A stretch of DNA of 64,000 nucleotides from Aquibium microcysteis. GTDB taxonomy: Bacteria > Pseudomonadota > Alphaproteobacteria > Rhizobiales > Rhizobiaceae. The stretch is from contig NZ_CP061080.1 of assembly GCF_014495845.1 (NCBI RefSeq), forward strand, positions 4,826,001 through 4,890,000. The letters run 5' to 3'. The position numbers and the translations under genes were made by a program. The notes beneath the pieces are model-generated. The model was not told the origin of the DNA. It worked only from the letters and a program-made list of their open reading frames with translations, and searched no databases. This document shows, piece by piece, positions 27,160 through 36,313 of the stretch. Numbering within the stretch: position 1 is the stretch's first letter; every line of letters starts with the position of its first letter.

Positions 27160-28272
27160 ATGAACCACTCTCCGAGCATCGACCTGTTCGAGCAGCGCCG
27201 CCACCGCGTGCTGAACACCGTCCACACCTGGCTCCTCGGCGCCGGCAGCCTCGTCCTGCTCGCCGTCAGCGCCTATGCTTTTGCCGGCGCCACCGGCATT
27301 GTCTTCGCGCTGGTCTTCGGCGCGGTGACGATGGTCACGGCGCTGCGCGTGAGCCCTGCCATGGTGCTGTCGATGTACGACGCCCGTCCGGTCTCCAGCC
27401 GCGAGTTTCCGCTCGGCGCGGAACTGGTCGAGGAACTGTCGCGCCGTGCCGGCCTGCCTTCGGTGCCGAAGCTGCATGTCGTGCCGTCGGCGGTGATGAA
27501 TGCCTTTGCCGTCGGCCGGCGCGACGATGCTGCCATCGCCGTCACCGACGCGCTGGTGCGCGCCATGAGCGCGCGCGAACTCGCCGGCGTGCTGGCCCAC
27601 GAGATCAGCCACGTCGCCAACGAGGACGTGAAGGTGATGGCCTTCGCCGACATGGTCTCGCGCTTCACCTCCACCATGGCGACGGTCGGACTGTTCTCGC
27701 TGGTGCTCAATGCGCTCGGCTTCGCCGGAGGTTACGAGGCGCAGGTGCCCTGGTTGGCGGTGCTGGTGCTGATGGCCTCGCCGACCATCGGCGGCCTGCT
27801 GCAGCTCGCCCTGTCGCGCACCCGGGAGTTCGATGCCGATCTCGGCGCAGCGATCCTCACCGGCGACCCGGATGGACTCGCCTCGGCACTGGCGAAGCTG
27901 GAGCGTCAGCAGCGCGGACTCTGGGAGCGGCTGATGCTGCCGGGCGGGCGAACGCCCGACGCCTCCGTGCTGCGCAGCCATCCCGTCACGGAGGAGCGAA
28001 TCGCGCGGCTGCAGACCCTGAAGACCGCCCGCGGCCTGACGGAGGCGACGCCGGTGGTGGAGGCGGTGGAGGGCGGGATGCGCCGCCGCCGGAGCTTCAT
28101 CCCGGCTGTCGGACGCCACAGGCCCGTCGACTATCGCGCGATGGCGTCGCTGCTCGCCGCCGAGCATCCACTTTCGCCCGACCGGCGCGAAGGCCCCGCC
28201 CATCCCTCCTCGCTCGCCGTTCCCGATGGACGGCCGCGCATCCGCATCCGGCGCGGCGGCATCTGGTACTGA
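27160..28272 (+). CDS. M48-family membrane zinc metalloprotease (HtpX-like)
   Basis: A 370-residue membrane protease related to HtpX, which degrades damaged membrane proteins. Two hydrophobic helices (about residues 20-58) precede the catalytic site HEISH (in LAHEISHVANEDVKV), another two helices follow, and the third zinc ligand is the glutamate in SRTREFDADLGA. The tail contains SVLRSHPVTEERIARL, as in HtpX relatives. No convincing ribosome binding site stands before the ATG at 27160, but the conserved family start is there. Likely under the MarR-type regulator through the operator at 26884. Confidence 0.85.
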   Translation: MNHSPSIDLFEQRRHRVLNTVHTWLLGAGSLVLLAVSAYAFAGATGIVFALVFGAVTMVTALRVSPAMVLSMYDARPVSSREFPLGAELVEELSRRAGLPSVPKLHVVPSAVMNAFAVGRRDDAAIAVTDALVRAMSARELAGVLAHEISHVANEDVKVMAFADMVSRFTSTMATVGLFSLVLNALGFAGGYEAQVPWLAVLVLMASPTIGGLLQLALSRTREFDADLGAAILTGDPDGLASALAKLERQQRGLWERLMLPGGRTPDASVLRSHPVTEERIARLQTLKTARGLTEATPVVEAVEGGMRRRRSFIPAVGRHRPVDYRAMASLLAAEHPLSPDRREGPAHPSSLAVPDGRPRIRIRRGGIWY

Positions 28273-28503
28273 CGTGGTCCGAATCGTCCCTCACACGATG
28301 CGCCGCGATGCGCAACGTCTTCTTTGATCGTCGGTCGTCGCGTGCGTGTGCGTACACTATTCGGGTCATGTTGGTTCGTTAGCAAACAATTAGGGCACCA
28401 TTCATAAGGTCGGCGGCAGTGGGGTTTGCAGGGACGGACGGCGACGCGGCCAGGCAGGAGAATGCGCGGGCGCGCCGCAGGCGGGGCCAGCGAGGGGACC
28501 GGC

Positions 28504-30057
28504 ATGAAGGTGATCGCAGCGTTGCGCCGGAACAAGGCGTACCGTCAGGCCGTGTTCCTCGTCTTAGCGGGTGTCGCCATCTGGATGAGCGCGCTCGCCG
28601 CCGACCTCTTCGACACGGTCGATCGCTTCATCCACGAGCACGAGGACTGGGAGATCGACGAGGTCTTCTTCGCCGTCATGCTGACCGGTCTCGGCGGGCT
28701 CATCTTCAGCGGCTGGCGGCTGCGTGACCTCTCCGAGGAGATCGAGCGCCGGGATCGCGCCGAACGGGATGTCGTCTGGATCGCGCGGCACGATCCTCTC
28801 ACCCGTCTGCCCAATCGGCGCGGCCTGGAAGAACGGCTGCGTGAACTGGCCGCTGAGCCGCACGCGTCCCGACTGCTGGTCGCCTATGCGATCGATCTCG
28901 ACGGCTTCAAGAAGCTGAACGACCTGTTCGGGCACCAGGCCGGCGACGAGGCCCTGGTGGCGGTCGCAGATCGTCTGCGGCACCTGTTCCCGCAGGAGGC
29001 GATCTTCCGTGTCGGCGGAGACGAATTCCTCGTCCTGCAGCACGTCGCCCGAACTCCCTGCGTGATGCACCTCGCCGAGGAAATCGTCGCGTCGCTCTCC
29101 GAACCCTACCTGCTCGGCGGGGTGACGGCCGACATGAGCGCCAGCGTCGGCGTCGCCACGGCGCCGGAAGACGCAGACGACGCGGCTTCGCTGATCAAGC
29201 TTGCCGACCTCGCCATGTACGCCGCCAAGCGTCTCCGCACCAGCCGCGTTGCGCGCTACGACGCGGCCATGGGCGAGGCCCAGACCCGCCGCAACCGGTT
29301 GGAACGCGACCTCCGTCAGGCGCTCAAGGACGGCGCGGTCGAGCCCCATTTCCAGCCTCTCGTCGACCTGCGGACACGCGAGATCGTCGGGTTCGAGGCC
29401 CTAGCGCGGTGGTGCACGCCCGACGGACGGACCGTCGCCCCGGACGAATTCATCCCGCTCGCCGAGGACACCGGTCTGATCACCGAGCTATCGGAGCAGA
29501 TGCTGCGCAAGGCCTGCATCGCGGCGTCGGACTGGCCGCACCACGTCTCGCTCGCCTTCAACGTCTCGCCTGCGCAAATGACGGACAAGCTCCTCGGGCT
29601 GCGGATCCTGCGCATCCTCGGCGAGACCGGCCTCACGCCCGACAGGCTGGAGATCGAGGTCACCGAAAGCGCCATCATCCAGCATGTCGAGATGGCCGAG
29701 CTGGTGATTGCGGATCTCGTCGGGGCCGGCATTCGCATCGTCATCGACGATTTCGGCACCGGCTTCTCGAGCCTGGCTCAGTTGTCGCGCTTCCCCTTCG
29801 AGAAGATCAAGATCGACCGCAGCTTCGTCGGACGCTTCGAGGTGGAGGAGAAGCAGGAGATGATCGTGCAGGCGATCGTCGGGCTCGGCCGGCGGCTTGG
29901 CCTCACCACCACGGCCGAGGGGATCGAAAGCGAATCGCAGGCCGTATCGCTTCGCGCCATCGGCTGCGACCAGGGACAGGGCTTCCACTTCAGCCCGGCA
30001 GTTCCGGCAGCCGCCACGTCATCGCTGCTGCGCGAAGACCGGCGCCGTCGCGCCTGA
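28504..30057 (+). CDS. Membrane GGDEF-EAL protein (cyclic di-GMP synthase/phosphodiesterase)
   Basis: A 517-residue two-domain protein of cyclic di-GMP turnover. Two membrane helices (about residues 15-34 and 54-71) are followed by a GGDEF domain whose active site RVGGDEFLVLQ is at 170-180, and an EAL domain starting with FEALARW at 297-303. In the EAL part FNVSPAQ, EVTESA, IDDFGTGFSSL, the catalytic lysine of KIKIDRSF and TAEGIES are all present, so both activities could be real. No RxxD product-inhibition site is seen before GGDEF. It has no periplasmic sensor larger than about 20 residues. It is a single gene. Confidence 0.92.
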   Translation: MKVIAALRRNKAYRQAVFLVLAGVAIWMSALAADLFDTVDRFIHEHEDWEIDEVFFAVMLTGLGGLIFSGWRLRDLSEEIERRDRAERDVVWIARHDPLTRLPNRRGLEERLRELAAEPHASRLLVAYAIDLDGFKKLNDLFGHQAGDEALVAVADRLRHLFPQEAIFRVGGDEFLVLQHVARTPCVMHLAEEIVASLSEPYLLGGVTADMSASVGVATAPEDADDAASLIKLADLAMYAAKRLRTSRVARYDAAMGEAQTRRNRLERDLRQALKDGAVEPHFQPLVDLRTREIVGFEALARWCTPDGRTVAPDEFIPLAEDTGLITELSEQMLRKACIAASDWPHHVSLAFNVSPAQMTDKLLGLRILRILGETGLTPDRLEIEVTESAIIQHVEMAELVIADLVGAGIRIVIDDFGTGFSSLAQLSRFPFEKIKIDRSFVGRFEVEEKQEMIVQAIVGLGRRLGLTTTAEGIESESQAVSLRAIGCDQGQGFHFSPAVPAAATSSLLREDRRRRA

Positions 30058-30062
30058 GGGCC

Positions 30063-31016
30063 TCAGCCACCATATTCCAGCGCCCGCGCCAGCAGCGCTC
30101 CCGCATCGCCGTCGTGGCGGAAGCCGAGGCTCTCGGCGATGGCCGTGGTGAGCGGCGGATAGGACCCGTATTGCGCCTGCAGCACCGGATCGGGCGCGAA
30201 GGTCACGCGGTCACGCACGCCGGGGCCGAACCGTTCGGCGAGCGCCTCCACCACCTCGCCCATCGACAGCCGGAGGGCGGGCAAGGTGAAGGCGCGCCGT
30301 GCGTCCAGCCGTTCCCGCGGCAGCATCGCGGCGTGGATGAGGTTGTCCACGCAGCAAGCCCGCGACATCAGCCAGGATGTCGATTCGGGCGCGACCGGAC
30401 AGACGAAGGGCTCGCCGGCCGCCAGGGTGGTGAAGATGTCGCTCATGTAAGCAGAATGGTGACCGCCCGGGCGCCGCGGCCGCGCCACGATGCCGGGAAG
30501 GCGCAGCGCAACCGCGTCCACCGTGCCGCGTCGGGCATGGTCGGTCAGAAGCGTCTCCATCATCAGCTTCTGCGCGCCGTAGCTGAGCGTCGGCAGCGGC
30601 AGCGTCTCGTCGGTCACCGCGTCGGCCGGAAGAGGCACGCCGAACACGGCGATGGTGGAGGAGAAGACGAACCGCGCCGGCCTCGCTTGCCGCGCCAGTC
30701 GCTCCACGAGAGCCAGGGTGGCCTGAGCGTTGACCCGCCAGCCGAGCGCGAAGTCTCCCTCGGAAGCCCCGCCGGGAACGGCCGCGAGGTGGAACACCAC
30801 GTCGATCGGCTCGGCCGTGATCGCGTCGAGGAAATCCGGATCGCCGATGTCGCCGATCACCGGCCGGATGCCGAGCGGCAGGCTCTCCGGCGGCAGCGTC
30901 TCGTCGATGGCGACGATCTTCGCTTCGGGCGAGGTTCCGGCGAGCCCCTCGGCAGCCAGCCGCCGCACCAGTTCCCGTCCGATGAAGCCGCCCGCCCCGG
31001 TCACGACGATGCGCAT
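30063..31016 (-). CDS. NAD-dependent epimerase/dehydratase family (extended SDR, DenD-like)
   Basis: A 317-residue Rossmann-fold dehydrogenase. The N-terminus VVTGAGGFIGRELVRRL binds NAD, and the catalytic pair is in SYGAQKLMME (Y-x3-K) with a serine in FVFSSTIAVFG. The layout and HHSAYMSDIF region resemble D-erythronate or uronate dehydrogenases (DenD group) rather than UDP-sugar epimerases. It is divergent from the agl transport operon, which fits a sugar or sugar-acid role, but the substrate cannot be fixed. The frame runs far upstream as an antisense shadow of aglE and was cut at the conserved start. Confidence 0.82.
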   Translation of the reverse strand: MRIVVTGAGGFIGRELVRRLAAEGLAGTSPEAKIVAIDETLPPESLPLGIRPVIGDIGDPDFLDAITAEPIDVVFHLAAVPGGASEGDFALGWRVNAQATLALVERLARQARPARFVFSSTIAVFGVPLPADAVTDETLPLPTLSYGAQKLMMETLLTDHARRGTVDAVALRLPGIVARPRRPGGHHSAYMSDIFTTLAAGEPFVCPVAPESTSWLMSRACCVDNLIHAAMLPRERLDARRAFTLPALRLSMGEVVEALAERFGPGVRDRVTFAPDPVLQAQYGSYPPLTTAIAESLGFRHDGDAGALLARALEYGG

Positions 31017-31283
31017 GAGATCCTCCCGTGGAGACCGGCCGGCCAAGTCGAACCACCCGTTGTCCATCGAATACGGACGAGCCCCCATGCCGTCAACGTC
31101 GATCCGCAGCCTTCCGCTCGTGTCGGCGGCCGGGCGCGTGGTTTTCCCGGCGCCGCTGCAATCGGGACCTTCGGCGAGTTTCTGGCCTTCGAAGGTTGCA
31201 AGGCGCGCCGATCCGGGACACTCTGTTCTCGTTGCGGGGGGAGGACAGACACCGAAGTAGCCGTTGCCATCGGGAGGAAAACG

Positions 31284-32636
31284 ATGAAGCACACATGGTT
31301 CGCCAGCGCGGCGTTGCTGGCTCTGGCCCTTGCCACACCGGCATCGGCACAGCTGAAATTCGCACCTGGCGAAGATGACCGCTTCAACTGGGAGGACTAT
31401 GAGAACCTCCAGAAGATCGACCTGAAGGGCCAGACCCTGTCCGTCTTCGGCCCCTGGCGCGGCGAGGACGAGGCGCTGGTGCGCTCGGTGCTCGCCTACT
31501 TCTCGGAGGCGACGGGCGTCGATCTCACCTACTCCTCGTCGGAGAACTACGAGCAGCAGATCGTGATCGACACGCAGGCCGGCAGCCCGCCCAACGTTGC
31601 CGTTTTGCCGCAGCCCGGCCTGATCCAGGACCTGGCCTCCAAGGGGCTCCTGACGCCGCTCGGCGAGGATGCGGCCGCCTTCGTGCGCGACAATTACGGC
31701 GCAGGCCAATCCTGGGTCGATCTCGGTACGTTCCGGGGCGCCGACGGTGAAGAGCATTTCTACGGCTTCCCCTACAAGGCCGATCTGAAGTCCCTGGTCT
31801 GGTACGTGCCGGAGAATTTCGAGGAGGCCGGCTACGAGGTGCCGACCACCTGGGACGAGCTGATGGCGCTGCAGAAGCAGATCGTCGAGGACGGGGGAAC
31901 GCCCTGGTGCATCGGCCTCGGATCGGGCGGCGCGACAGGCTGGCCGGCCACCGACTGGGTCGAGGACATCATGCTGCGCACGCAGCCGCCGGAAGTCTAC
32001 GACCAGTGGACCTCGAACGGGATCCCCTTCACCGACGAGCGTGTCGTCGGCGCGATGCAGATCTTCGCCGACATCGCGACCGTTGGCGAGAACGTCTCGG
32101 GCGGAGCGGCGGCGGTCGCGGCGACCGATTTCCGCGACAGTCCCAAAGGCCTCTTCGATCTGCCGCCCAAGTGCTACATGCACCGACAGGCCTCCTTCAT
32201 CTCCTCCTTCTTCCCGGACGGGACGGAAATCGGCCTCGACGCCGACTTCTTCTATCTGCCGGAGATGACGGACAAGAACCTCGGCAAGCCGGTGCTAGGC
32301 GGCGGAACGCTGTTCACCATCACCAGGGATTCGCCGGCGGCGCAGGCTTTCATCGATTTTCTGCAGACCCCGCTGGCGCATGAGATCTGGATGGCGCAGT
32401 CCGGCTTTCTGACGCCGCTCAAGACGGCCAATCCGGAAGCCTATGCCAACGAGGCGCTGAAGAAGCAGGGCGACATCCTCGTCAACGCCGACACCTTCCG
32501 CTTCGACGGTTCGGACCTGATGCCCGGCAAGATCGGCGCGGGCGCGTTCTGGACCGGCATGATCGATCTCGTCGGCGGCAAGCCGGCCGACCAGGTCGCA
32601 GCCGAGATCCAGAGCGCCTGGGACGCGATCAAGTAG
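31284..32636 (+). CDS. aglE: Alpha-glucoside ABC transporter, periplasmic binding protein
   Basis: A 450-residue family-1 solute-binding protein that captures sucrose, trehalose, maltose or related alpha-glucosides. It has a signal peptide (about 1-22, ending TPASAQ) and is very close to Sinorhizobium AglE over its length as I recall that sequence: QTLSVFGPWRGEDEALVRSV, SSSENYEQQIVIDTQAG, TPWCIGLGSGGATGWPATD, and the ending ADQVAAEIQSAWDAIK. GGGAGG lies 7 bases before the ATG at 31284. It heads the aglE-F-G-K operon. The window lacks the aglA glucosidase usually found inside this operon, and aglR. Confidence 0.94.
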   Translation: MKHTWFASAALLALALATPASAQLKFAPGEDDRFNWEDYENLQKIDLKGQTLSVFGPWRGEDEALVRSVLAYFSEATGVDLTYSSSENYEQQIVIDTQAGSPPNVAVLPQPGLIQDLASKGLLTPLGEDAAAFVRDNYGAGQSWVDLGTFRGADGEEHFYGFPYKADLKSLVWYVPENFEEAGYEVPTTWDELMALQKQIVEDGGTPWCIGLGSGGATGWPATDWVEDIMLRTQPPEVYDQWTSNGIPFTDERVVGAMQIFADIATVGENVSGGAAAVAATDFRDSPKGLFDLPPKCYMHRQASFISSFFPDGTEIGLDADFFYLPEMTDKNLGKPVLGGGTLFTITRDSPAAQAFIDFLQTPLAHEIWMAQSGFLTPLKTANPEAYANEALKKQGDILVNADTFRFDGSDLMPGKIGAGAFWTGMIDLVGGKPADQVAAEIQSAWDAIK

Positions 32637-32740
32637 AGCGGCGGCGGTGCCGTGACGGCGCGGGCGGGCCATCGGCCGGGCTCGTCGCCCGAACGGTCCG
32701 CACCGGCTGTCGCGATCGCACCGTCCGGGGAGGAGACATC

Positions 32741-33754
32741 ATGGCAACCCAGATCCTGTCGGCGATCATCGTCATCATCGTCGGCGTCGGCGGCTGCGTG
32801 GCCTATTTCTGGGGCGCCAACCGCCTGCTCGAACTGGCGCTGCCGGCGCGGGGCGTGAGCGGTGAAGCCGCCATCGACAACCTCCGCCGGCAGGGCTTCA
32901 TCCGGCCCTGGCTTTTCATCGGCCCGGCGCTGCTGATCCTGACGATCTACCTCATCTATCCCGTGGTGGAGACCTTCCGGCTGTCCTTCCTCGACCGCAG
33001 TGGCCAGGATTTCGTCGGGCTGGACAACTACCTCTGGGCGATCGGCGACCGCGAATTCCGCGCGTCCATCCTCAACAACCTGCTCTGGCTCGCGGTGGTA
33101 CCCGCGATCTGCACCTTCTTCGGGCTGGTGATCGCCGTGCTCACCGACCGCATCTGGTGGGGCACCATCGCCAAGAGCCTGGTCTTCATGCCGCTCGCCA
33201 TCTCCTTCGTCGGCGCCAGCGTGATCTGGAAGTTCATCTACGAGTACCGCGCCGCCGACCAGACCCAGATCGGCCTGCTCAACGCCCTCGTCACCTGGCT
33301 CGGCTTCGAGCCGCAGGTGTGGATCTCGATCCCCTTCTGGAACAATTTCTTCCTGATGGTCATCCTGGTCTGGATCCAGACCGGCTTCGCGATGGTGATC
33401 CTCTCGGCCGCGCTGCGCGGCATTCCCGACGAGACGATCGAGGCCGCGGTGATCGATGGTGCGAACGGCTTCCAGATCTTCTGGAAGATCATGATCCCGC
33501 AGATATGGGGCACCATCGCCGTGGTCTGGACCACGATCACCATCCTGGTGCTGAAGGTCTTCGACATCGTGCTGACCATGACCAACGGCCAGTGGAACAC
33601 CCAGGTGCTGGCCAATCTCATGTTCGACTGGATGTTCCGCGGCGGCGGCGATTTCGGCCGGGGCGCCACCATCGCGATCGTCATCATGCTGGCCGTCATC
33701 CCGATCATGATCTGGAACATCCGCCAGGCCAACCGCGAAGCGGATGGAGGCTGA
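32741..33754 (+). CDS. aglF: Alpha-glucoside ABC transporter permease AglF
   Basis: A 337-residue inner-membrane permease, one half of the transmembrane channel for alpha-glucosides. About eight helices are visible. The coupling motif of the MalF/UgpA type, EAAVIDGANGFQIFWKI, contacts the ATPase. A GGGGAGGAG element precedes the ATG. It is 104 bases after aglE and overlaps nothing; aglG starts 1 base after its stop. Confidence 0.94.
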   Translation: MATQILSAIIVIIVGVGGCVAYFWGANRLLELALPARGVSGEAAIDNLRRQGFIRPWLFIGPALLILTIYLIYPVVETFRLSFLDRSGQDFVGLDNYLWAIGDREFRASILNNLLWLAVVPAICTFFGLVIAVLTDRIWWGTIAKSLVFMPLAISFVGASVIWKFIYEYRAADQTQIGLLNALVTWLGFEPQVWISIPFWNNFFLMVILVWIQTGFAMVILSAALRGIPDETIEAAVIDGANGFQIFWKIMIPQIWGTIAVVWTTITILVLKVFDIVLTMTNGQWNTQVLANLMFDWMFRGGGDFGRGATIAIVIMLAVIPIMIWNIRQANREADGG

Positions 33755-33755
33755 G

Positions 33756-34910
33756 ATGGCAGGCAAGGCCGGACGAAGCTCTCTTGGCCGCTGGGGCGTG
33801 CATCTGGCGGTGCTGGCCATCGTCGTCGTCTGGACCCTGCCGACGCTGGGCATCCTGGTGAGTTCGCTGCGCGATCGCGACCAGATCATCGTGTCGGGCT
33901 GGTGGACGGCGCTGTCGGGCTCGGAGCAGACCGAGGCCGCCCGGCTCGGGGATGCCTCCACCCAGGTCGAGCGCGACGGGGGCTTCTTCATTGAGGGCCG
34001 GCTCTTCGGGGAGGGCGACACGCGCAACGTCGTGGCCTTCGGCACGCGTGCGACCGAACCGGATGCCTGGGATGCGGGTACGCAAGCCGATCTCGGCGAC
34101 GGCGTGACCCTGACCGTCGCACCGGATTCGTCCTACGTCCTGTCATCGCCGGTCGCCTTCGAAGGCCGTCGCGGCCAGCGCGTCTACTTCTCCGCACTCT
34201 CGCCGCCGCGCTTCACGACCGAAAACTACGAGACCGTGCTCTTGTCGGAAGGCATCGGCCGATCCTTCATCAATTCGCTGACGGTGACGATCCCCGCCAC
34301 GATCATCCCGATTCTCATTGCCGCCTTCGCTGCCTACGCGCTGGCCTGGATGCGCTTTCCCGGCCGCGCGATCCTCATCGCGGTGATCATCGGCCTGCTG
34401 GTCGTGCCCCTGCAGATGTCGCTGATTCCGCTCCTGAAGCTCTACAACGGCGTCGGCGCCTTCTTCGGCGTCCCGGCCAAGACCTATCTCGGCATCTGGC
34501 TCGCCCACACGGGCTTCGGCCTGCCCTTCGCGATCTTCCTGCTCAGGAGCTATATCGCCGGCCTGCCGCGCGAGATCATGGAATCGGCACGCATCGACGG
34601 GGCGTCCGACTTCGAGATTTTCGTCAGGATCGTGCTGCCGCTCTCCTTTCCCGTGCTCGCCTCCTTCGCCATCTTCCAGTTCCTGTGGGTCTGGAACGAC
34701 CTTCTCGTGGCGATGGTGTTCCTCGGCACGGGCCGCGACCAGCTCGTGCTGACCGGCAAGCTCAACGCCCTGCTGGGCTCGCGCGGCGGCGACTGGGAGA
34801 TCCTCACGACATCGGCCTTCGTCACCATCATCGTGCCGCTGATCGTGTTCTTCTCGCTGCAGCGCTACTTCGTCCGCGGCCTGCTGGCCGGCTCGGTCAA
34901 GGGCGGTTGA
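33756..34910 (+). CDS. aglG: Alpha-glucoside ABC transporter permease AglG
   Basis: A 384-residue permease, the second channel half. After the first helix it has a periplasmic insertion of about 110 residues (roughly 35-150), seen in AglG proteins, then the five-helix core with the coupling motif ESARIDGASDFEIFVRI. The start at 33756 is chosen for its GGAGGCTGAG Shine-Dalgarno element; an ATG at 33744 would overlap the end of aglF. The end RYFVRGLLAGSVKGG is the usual permease terminus. Confidence 0.94.
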   Translation: MAGKAGRSSLGRWGVHLAVLAIVVVWTLPTLGILVSSLRDRDQIIVSGWWTALSGSEQTEAARLGDASTQVERDGGFFIEGRLFGEGDTRNVVAFGTRATEPDAWDAGTQADLGDGVTLTVAPDSSYVLSSPVAFEGRRGQRVYFSALSPPRFTTENYETVLLSEGIGRSFINSLTVTIPATIIPILIAAFAAYALAWMRFPGRAILIAVIIGLLVVPLQMSLIPLLKLYNGVGAFFGVPAKTYLGIWLAHTGFGLPFAIFLLRSYIAGLPREIMESARIDGASDFEIFVRIVLPLSFPVLASFAIFQFLWVWNDLLVAMVFLGTGRDQLVLTGKLNALLGSRGGDWEILTTSAFVTIIVPLIVFFSLQRYFVRGLLAGSVKGG

Positions 34911-34970
34911 GGCGCGGCATGGCGATGATGCGACGGGAGTCGCCGGTTACGGCGGGAGCAGGAGGGCACC

Positions 34971-36077
34971 ATGGCTGATCTTCACCTGAAGGACGTGCGC
35001 AAGGCCTATGGCGCCGTCGAGATCCTGCACGGAATCGATCTCGAGATCCGATCCGGGGAGTTCATCGTCTTCGTCGGGCCGTCCGGCTGCGGCAAGTCCA
35101 CGCTGCTGCGCACCATCGCCGGCCTGGAGGACATCTCGTCGGGCACCCTCGAGATCGACGGGCAGGTGGTCAACGACGTACCGCCGTCGAAGCGCGGCAT
35201 CGCCATGGTGTTCCAGTCCTACGCGCTCTACCCGCACATGACGGTCTACGACAATATGGCTTTCAGCATGAAGATCGCCCGCGCCGGTCGGGAAGAGATC
35301 GACAGGCGTGTGAGGAACGCCGCCGAGATCCTGCAGCTGACGAAATATCTCGACCGCCTGCCCAGGGCGCTTTCGGGCGGCCAGCGGCAGCGCGTCGCCA
35401 TCGGGCGTGCCATCGTGCGCGATCCGAAGGTCTTCCTGTTCGACGAACCGCTATCGAACCTCGACGCGGCACTTCGCGTCGCCACCCGCATCGAGATCGC
35501 GAAGCTCAAGGAGAGCATGCCGAACACGACCATGATCTACGTCACCCACGATCAGGTCGAGGCGATGACGCTCGCCGACCGCATCGTGGTGCTGAAGGAC
35601 GGCCACATCGAGCAGGTCGGCTCGCCGATGGAGCTCTACCGGCATCCGGGCAACCTCTTCGTCGCCCAGTTCATCGGCTCACCAGCCATGAACATCGTGC
35701 CTGCGACGATCGAGCAGGCGGGCTCGCGCACCGCCGTCTCCATCGCCGGGCACGGCGGCGTCACGGTGCCGGTGGCGACGCCGGCGGACGCGGCCGGCCG
35801 CGAGATCTCCTTCGGCGTGCGCCCGGAGGATCTGGTGGTGACGTCCGGCGAGGAATTCCTGTTCGAGGGCACCGTCGACTTCGTCGAACAACTCGGGGAG
35901 GTGCAGCTTGTCTACGTCGACCTCGGCCGCGAGGGCGTGCCGCTGGTCGCCAAGATGCCCGGCGGCGCCGAGGTCAAGCGCCGCTCGACCATCCGCCTGA
36001 CGGCGGCGCCGGAGGATCTGCACATCTTCGGGGCGGACGGGCGGGCGTTCGCGCGGGCACGGGTGGAGGGAGCGTAG
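34971..36077 (+). CDS. aglK: Alpha-glucoside ABC transporter ATPase AglK
   Basis: A 368-residue MalK/UgpC-type ATPase that energises AglFG. Walker A GPSGCGKST, Q-loop FQSYALYPHMTV, signature LSGGQRQRVAIG, Walker B VFLFDEPLSNLD and switch THDQVEAM are complete, followed by the C-terminal OB-fold (TOBE) domain with GVRPEDL. GAGCAGGAGGG stands before the ATG. The 60-base gap from aglG leaves no room for aglA, which lies between aglG and aglK in Sinorhizobium as I recall. Confidence 0.93.
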   Translation: MADLHLKDVRKAYGAVEILHGIDLEIRSGEFIVFVGPSGCGKSTLLRTIAGLEDISSGTLEIDGQVVNDVPPSKRGIAMVFQSYALYPHMTVYDNMAFSMKIARAGREEIDRRVRNAAEILQLTKYLDRLPRALSGGQRQRVAIGRAIVRDPKVFLFDEPLSNLDAALRVATRIEIAKLKESMPNTTMIYVTHDQVEAMTLADRIVVLKDGHIEQVGSPMELYRHPGNLFVAQFIGSPAMNIVPATIEQAGSRTAVSIAGHGGVTVPVATPADAAGREISFGVRPEDLVVTSGEEFLFEGTVDFVEQLGEVQLVYVDLGREGVPLVAKMPGGAEVKRRSTIRLTAAPEDLHIFGADGRAFARARVEGA

Positions 36078-36138
36078 GGGGCGGCCGCATAGGCGGTCGG
36101 ACCGTCGCATTGGCCTGACACGCCCCGCTCCGTCGCGC

Positions 36139-36280
36139 GCCCCTCTGCCCCCCCCACAAGGGGGGAGATCGGCGGTCGCGGCCGCCGTCGCCAACGTCCA
36201 TCGGCGTAGAAGGAGCGCCGCCGCCGAAGCTGCCGATCTTCCCCCTCGTGGGGGAGATGTCCGGCAGGACAGAGGGGGGT
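36139..36280. repeat. RIME-like palindromic intergenic repeat
   Basis: Two 23-base arms, 36151-36173 and 36232-36254, match as inverted repeats at 21 of 23 positions (CCCCCACAAGGGGGGAGATC on the left side). Outer ends read CCCCTCTG and CAGAGGGG. Each arm also folds on itself (CCCCCxxxxGGGGG). This is the architecture of the intergenic mosaic elements of Rhizobium, Mesorhizobium and relatives. One copy was seen in the window, between two tail-to-tail genes. Confidence 0.7.
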
Positions 36281-36313
36281 ATCGTCGAGCGCGACTCTCC
36301 GCGCCCGCCGTCC

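Noticed and set aside
29409..32636. A 1075-codon plus-strand frame across the GGDEF-EAL, SDR and aglE genes
   Set aside because: Residues before 31284 are an alternative reading of the GGDEF-EAL gene and antisense of the SDR gene. Only the aglE part has a signal peptide, ribosome binding site and family match.
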